From the NCBI RefSeq assembly GCF_000377985.1, contig NZ_KB899044.1, positions 310,001-374,000 of the forward strand: a DNA stretch of 64,000 bases. Reading direction: 5' to 3'. Position numbers and translations under genes: made by a program. Every line of letters starts with the position of its first letter. The first letter of the stretch is position 1. The notes under the pieces were generated by a model. That model was not told where the DNA came from, did not search any database, and saw only the letters and a list, made by a program, of their open reading frames with translations. This document shows, piece by piece, positions 59,959-64,000 of the stretch. Source of the DNA: Sporolactobacillus vineae DSM 21990 = SL153. GTDB taxonomy: Bacteria > Bacillota > Bacilli > Bacillales > Sporolactobacillaceae.

Positions 59959-61080
59959 GTGAATCAATTTCAATGGATCAGTCAGATAACCTGGGGCAGC
60001 GGCATAACCGCGTTAGCCATTTTTCTGGCTTTCTGTCTTGGCGCATGGGCTTTTTCAAGATATTTTCCTGTCCTGATTGCTAAAATGTCGAAATTAAGCC
60101 ACGGCCAGATGGACGATGCGCTGATCACCTCGTTTCGCCGGCCGATTCGTTTTATCCTTGTCCTGACCGGCATTTATCTGGCACTGGCGTATTTACCATT
60201 GCCCGGGCAATGGAAGCATATTGTCTCGCTTTTTTACGGGTCGGCCGCTACTTTTTCCATTGGTTGGGGCTTCTTCTATTTTTCGGATGCGATCGGTGTT
60301 TTCTTCAGCCATATGGGCGACCGGTTTGATCTGCAGTTCAATACGATTGTAATTCCGTTTCTTGCCAAACTCGCTAAATTTATTGTTGTGATCATGACGG
60401 TGATTTTGATTCTGGATCAGTGGAATTATCATGTCACCGGGCTGATTACCGGGCTCGGCATCGGCGGACTGGCGATCGCGATGGCAGCCAAGGATACCCT
60501 CAGCAATCTTTTTGGCGGACTCGTCATCATTACCGATGCGCCGTTCACGATCGGCGATCTGATCCAGTCAGGAACGGTTGAGGGGGTCGTCGAAGACATC
60601 AATTTCCGGTCGACACGAATCCGGACTGCAGATCAGGCACTGGTCACGGTACCGAACTCAACGCTGGCCAACCAGCCGATTACCAATCTGTCGCGGATGA
60701 GCAAGCGCCGCATCTCGCTGAACATCCCGCTGGACCTTGAGACACCGAATCGAAAACTGAACCGCTGCGTCACCCGTATTCGCAAGCTGCTGACAGATGA
60801 TGATGCGGTTTATCATGAAGGCCTGATGGTTTATCTGGACGAGATCACGTCAACCAGTATCAATCTGATGGTTCAGTTCTTTGTCCATGCCACAGAACTC
60901 GACGAATTTCTGAAACTGAAAGAGAAGTTTAATTTTGCCATTCTTTCGCTCCTCGACGAAGAAGCCATTGATCTGGCAACAACACGATCCCAGATGGTGA
61001 TCGACCGCCGGCAAGATGCCGTTCCGAAGCTGACTGCTGCAGCTGAAAACAGGGATTCACGGGAGAAAACAGACGAATAA
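59959..61080 (+). CDS. MscS-family mechanosensitive ion channel
   Basis: A 373-residue channel with about five TM helices; the pore helix carries GLGIGGLAIAMAAKDTLSNLFGG (positions about 170-192). The beta domain follows with DLIQSGTVEGVVEDINFRST and RTADQALVTVPNSTLANQPI. It opens on hypo-osmotic shock to release solutes. GTG 59959 with TCGGAGTGA upstream gives a family-like start (MNQFQW); the longer reading frame from 59887 covers the preceding hairpin region. Confidence 0.92.
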   Translation: MNQFQWISQITWGSGITALAIFLAFCLGAWAFSRYFPVLIAKMSKLSHGQMDDALITSFRRPIRFILVLTGIYLALAYLPLPGQWKHIVSLFYGSAATFSIGWGFFYFSDAIGVFFSHMGDRFDLQFNTIVIPFLAKLAKFIVVIMTVILILDQWNYHVTGLITGLGIGGLAIAMAAKDTLSNLFGGLVIITDAPFTIGDLIQSGTVEGVVEDINFRSTRIRTADQALVTVPNSTLANQPITNLSRMSKRRISLNIPLDLETPNRKLNRCVTRIRKLLTDDDAVYHEGLMVYLDEITSTSINLMVQFFVHATELDEFLKLKEKFNFAILSLLDEEAIDLATTRSQMVIDRRQDAVPKLTAAAENRDSREKTDE

Positions 61081-61084
61081 AGGT

Positions 61085-61513
61085 TCACGTCGGTTTCTGC
61101 TTTCCTTCTTCCCCTTTGCGATCATTGCTGAGCATCAGCACACCGGCCGCCATCAGGACGGCACCGGCCGGCAATCCTGCTGAAAACAGAATCACACTAT
61201 TCGCTGCACCGGCCGTGATCAGTAAAATGCCGGTGAATACATGAGCCCTGCCTTTTCGCATCAGGGATACCGCAATCGTGAGCGTCAGACTGGCGGAGAT
61301 TCCGGCAAGCAGCGCCGCGGATCCGAAATGGACCAGGCTGTCTTTTGCTCCTTCCAGCGTTGTACTGTCACTTAGTGGTGTCGTCAAAGGGATCGCAGGC
61401 CGGATCCATGGGATCCATGCAAACAGCACAAGCCACAAACCAAACAGCATTTGCAGCAGGATCAGGCCGATTCCGGTTATGGTCAGCAAGTGACACGTCC
61501 TCCTGTTTCGCAT
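61085..61513 (-). CDS. Small membrane protein of unknown function
   Basis: A 142-residue protein with four hydrophobic segments (about 10-35, 62-84, 90-108 and 112-127) and a charged tail (DRKGEEGKQ). GGGAGAAAGCG precedes the ATG. DUF4064-type proteins have this size and topology, but recognition is weak. It converges on the MscS-like gene with only 4 bases between the stops. Confidence 0.55.
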   Translation of the reverse strand: MRNRRTCHLLTITGIGLILLQMLFGLWLVLFAWIPWIRPAIPLTTPLSDSTTLEGAKDSLVHFGSAALLAGISASLTLTIAVSLMRKGRAHVFTGILLITAGAANSVILFSAGLPAGAVLMAAGVLMLSNDRKGEEGKQKPT

Positions 61514-61686
61514 CGCTTTCTCCCCTGTCGTCTTCTTTACGATTAAGCCTCAGAAATGGCAGCGAAAGAAATTCGGACACTGTTTGTCCCCCTTCACCAC
61601 CCGAAAGTTTGACCGATGCGTTATATTTATGTCTCGTTCAGAACGATCAGACCATATTTGTTCATGACAATCGCCGCCGCACCGGA

Positions 61687-61718
61687 AAATAGAAAAGAAG
61701 CACCATTTAGTATGGTGC
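61687..61718 (-). terminator. Terminator of the HPr-like gene
   Basis: GCACCAT (61700-61706) pairs with ATGGTGC (61712-61718). The minus strand then reads TTCTTTTCTATTTT. Confidence 0.75.
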
Positions 61719-61759
61719 CCCTCTGTCATCCTCTATGCTGTTTATCCTTTAAACTCTGC

Positions 61760-62074
61760 CTATCCGTTTTGTCTATAGAGTCCGGGGTTTTCCCTGGCAT
61801 TTTCCCTGGCAATCTGAATCGACCCTTTAATCTGCCTGTACAGGTGCTCGGCATTTTCTCCTTCGATCACCAGCAGCACTTCTTTCCTGTGAATCTGGGA
61901 CAACAAAGAGAGCGTCTCCGGCAGATTATTTAACGGAAGCATTCTGCCTTCAATTGAAAAATAAGCCGTGCACTGGCCTTTTTTGATCTTTTCATACAAG
62001 CGCAATGCCCTCTTCAATGTCAGTGTGCTCATTGTCCTGAATGGAATTTTGATCGATACAATTTGCTTTGCCAT
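61760..62074 (-). CDS. Small protein with possible HPr-like fold
   Basis: A 104-residue protein. Its pattern of beta strand, helix (TLTLKRALRLYEKIKKG), strand (AYFSIEGRMLPL), short helix (NNLPETLSLLSQI), strand (KEVLLVIEGENAEHL) resembles HPr/Crh. The phosphoacceptor histidine of HPr (GIHARP) is absent, and the Ser46 region reads NLPETL. If related, it cannot act in PTS phosphotransfer. The similarity is weak and by eye. ATG at 62074; AGAGGTGG lies upstream at somewhat long spacing. Confidence 0.5.
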   Translation of the reverse strand: MAKQIVSIKIPFRTMSTLTLKRALRLYEKIKKGQCTAYFSIEGRMLPLNNLPETLSLLSQIHRKEVLLVIEGENAEHLYRQIKGSIQIARENARENPGLYRQNG

Positions 62075-62158
62075 AGTTTGAAAACCACCTCTTACATGTT
62101 TCTTGATTCACCCCATACACTTTACATTATATGCCTTCTCTGCAGCCATGCAGTCAGT

Positions 62159-63964
62159 TTACACCTTACCGCCGGCAGCGGCTTCATTTTCAGCAAGTTT
62201 TCCATGCTGCAGCTGATACATGTTGAAATAAAGCCCTTTTTTCCTGAGCAGCGACTGGTGTGTTCCGCGCTCGACAATTTCGCCGCGATGCAGAACCAGA
62301 ATTTGATCCGCATCCTGAATGGTGGACAGCCTGTGCGCAATCGCAATCGTAGTCCTTCCCTCACGCATCCGCTGCAATGCCCTCTGAATCGCTTCCTCCG
62401 TTTCCGTATCGACATTCGCTGTCGCTTCATCGAGTACCAGAACTTTCGGTTCAAGCGTCATCGTCCGGGCAAATGAAATCAGCTGGCGCTGTCCGCTTGA
62501 GAAGGTCGTGCCGCGTTCACCGACTCGTTCCTGGTACCGGTGCGGGAGTTTCTCGATGAAACGGTCTGCCTGGACAAACCGTGCCGCATCACGAACCGAA
62601 GCATCGGGAACAGGATGGCTGAGCCGGATGTTTTCAGCCACGGTGCCGACAAACATAAACGGGTCCTGGAGTACCAGTCCGACTCTGCTGCGCAGCTGCT
62701 GATCAGAGTACTGTGTCAGCGGTTTTCCGTCGATGAGAATACTTCCGTGGACAACGGGATAGAAACGCATCAAGAGATTAATAATCGAACTTTTCCCACT
62801 GCCGGTATGACCGACAAGTGCCACCGTCTCGCCCGGATTGGCTGTGAACGAAATATTTTTCAGAACATCTGTCTTGCCGTCGTACGAAAAAGTAACATTT
62901 TTGAATTCAACACGGCCTTCTTCAATCTGCGGATCCTTCTCTCCCTGTTGAACCGGTGCCATTCGCGGATCGTCCAGCAATCCGAAAACACGTTCCGCAG
63001 AAACAACTGCCTGCTGATACAGAGTCAGCTGCTGCATGATCTGGTTCACCGGATCGAAGAAGCGGTCCAGATAATTGACAAATGCGTAGAGTACACCGAT
63101 CTGGACGACACCCCCGATTGATTGGATGCCGAAGAAGCTCAGGATCATGATCAGGCCGAGAAGATAGACGGAATAAACTGCAGACCGCAGCATCAGGCTG
63201 TTCAGACGGACACTCTTCAGCATCGCCGTCCGGTGCTCGTCATTAATCTTGCCGAATTCGCGGCGCATCCGTTTCTGCTGCCTCATTGCCTGGATCATGG
63301 CCATCCCCTGAAGAGACTCGTTCAGTTTCGCATTCAGCTGACTGAGTTTCACACGAGTAACCCGATAAATCTTCGCGCTGAGGCGGCCATAAAGCCACAT
63401 CAGTCCCAGCAGAAACGGCATCAGAATCAGACAGATCAGCGCCAGCCGGACATCCAGAATGAACATACCGGTAAAGATGCCGAGCATCATGATGCCGCTG
63501 CTGACAAAGGTTGACAGGACACTGACATACAGATCCTTGATCGTTTCCGTGTCATTGGTAATCCGGGACACAAGACTTCCGCCCGGCGTCCGGTCGAAAA
63601 AGGTCAGGCCCAGATGCTGCACCTTGCTGAAGACATCGACACGGATCTTCTGGACAACATTCAGGGCGATTTTCTGGAACATCAGCACCTGAAGATAGTT
63701 AAATAACGCAGAGATGGCAAAGAGCCCCACAAATCCGGCTCCGAGAAATGTCAGCGGCTGCCACGGAAAGTACCTCGGTGCGAGATAATTATCAATAAAA
63801 ATTTTCATCACGATCGGACCAAGAACGTCGGCAGCAGTACCGATCAGCAGCAAGGTGAAAGCTGCAGTCAGGCTCGATTTAAACGGTACCAGATAGTGCA
63901 TCAGACGGCGGACGACATGTTTCTCTGTCAAATTTTCGTTTATCGGGTTCAATTCCGCTCTCAA
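62159..63964 (-). CDS. ABC multidrug-type exporter half-transporter (YheH/BmrD-like)
   Basis: A 601-residue fusion of a six-TM exporter domain (about 22-310) and an ATPase domain. Walker A is GHTGSGKSS, Q-loop LVLQDPFMFVGT, signature FSSGQRQ in place of LSGGQ, Walker B VLVLDEAT, H-loop IAHRLST. The weakened signature motif suggests a heterodimer with one degenerate site, as in BmrC/BmrD. The TTG start at 63964 has GAAGGAGGG 8 bases upstream, and the preceding gene ends within it, so the partner is encoded directly upstream. Confidence 0.9.
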   Translation of the reverse strand: MRAELNPINENLTEKHVVRRLMHYLVPFKSSLTAAFTLLLIGTAADVLGPIVMKIFIDNYLAPRYFPWQPLTFLGAGFVGLFAISALFNYLQVLMFQKIALNVVQKIRVDVFSKVQHLGLTFFDRTPGGSLVSRITNDTETIKDLYVSVLSTFVSSGIMMLGIFTGMFILDVRLALICLILMPFLLGLMWLYGRLSAKIYRVTRVKLSQLNAKLNESLQGMAMIQAMRQQKRMRREFGKINDEHRTAMLKSVRLNSLMLRSAVYSVYLLGLIMILSFFGIQSIGGVVQIGVLYAFVNYLDRFFDPVNQIMQQLTLYQQAVVSAERVFGLLDDPRMAPVQQGEKDPQIEEGRVEFKNVTFSYDGKTDVLKNISFTANPGETVALVGHTGSGKSSIINLLMRFYPVVHGSILIDGKPLTQYSDQQLRSRVGLVLQDPFMFVGTVAENIRLSHPVPDASVRDAARFVQADRFIEKLPHRYQERVGERGTTFSSGQRQLISFARTMTLEPKVLVLDEATANVDTETEEAIQRALQRMREGRTTIAIAHRLSTIQDADQILVLHRGEIVERGTHQSLLRKKGLYFNMYQLQHGKLAENEAAAGGKV

Positions 63965-64000
63965 CGATTTGTCCCTCCTTCAGATACCAGAGACTCAAGC
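63961..64000 (-). CDS. 3' end of the upstream ABC partner gene (partial)
   Basis: Twelve codons (LESLVSEGGTNR) and a TGA stop can be read. The stop overlaps the TTG start of the following ABC gene by three of four bases (TTGA). The paired arrangement suggests the other half of the heterodimer, but only its last residues are within the window. Confidence 0.5.
   Translation of the reverse strand, partial: LESLVSEGGTNR

Overview
The window is chromosomal DNA of an endospore-forming member of the Bacilli (Bacillales) with roughly balanced GC content. Gene content and order follow the Bacillus subtilis ypeB-to-nudF and yqj neighbourhoods closely. Several respiratory and operon-companion genes are absent (no resABC beside resDE, no spoVAA/AB/AEA, no deoB, no ptb-buk-bcd). 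This would suit a spore-forming lactic-acid lineage such as Sporolactobacillaceae, but that placement is inference. No tRNA, rRNA, insertion sequence, prophage or CRISPR array was recognised.

Region 1 (1-30 kb) is the sporulation-rich core, nearly all on the minus strand. In order it holds: the ypeB/sleB germination pair; a MecA-family ClpC adaptor; the plus-strand coat operon cotJABC; ypbF; recQ with ypbB; ferredoxin; the ResD/ResE two-component system; rluB; dacB-spmA-spmB; scpA-scpB; ribT; lysA behind a lysine riboswitch; spoVAC-AD-AE-AF; spoIIAA-spoIIAB-sigF; dacF; a purine nucleoside phosphorylase; a XerD-like protein that has lost its catalytic residues; a yqzK-like gene; fur; spoIIM; nudF; tag; and a nicotinamidase-like gene. 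Candidate promoters for sigma-H, F, E and G can be read in front of the expected sporulation genes.

Region 2 (30-46.5 kb) is metabolic and envelope genes: a thioredoxin-like protein; a CDF metal exporter behind an ArsR-type operator; deoD; a Nudix hydrolase; a three-gene flavin electron-transfer cassette (FMN-binding protein, ApbE, RnfD-like membrane protein); an AI-2E-family permease; an acoABC acetoin dehydrogenase operon with a cre site but no E3 gene; an SDR oxidoreductase; an ammonium transporter with a GlnR/TnrA-like site; RNase Z; DNA polymerase IV; and an M20 peptidase.

Region 3 (46.5-54.2 kb) combines a 34-residue Prli42-like miniprotein, a two-component system lying behind a large GT-C-type membrane glycosyltransferase, and a divergent PAP2 phosphatase plus GT39 glycosyltransferase. 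This looks like a lipid-linked sugar or envelope-modification locus. A 36-residue YjcZ-type sporulation peptide follows.

Region 4 (54.3-64 kb) holds the branched-chain 2-oxoacid dehydrogenase operon with its own E3 (lpdV, bkdAA, bkdAB, bkdB), a VOC/PhnB-like protein, an MscS-family channel, a small membrane protein, a small protein with weak resemblance to HPr, and one complete plus one terminal fragment of a two-gene ABC exporter.
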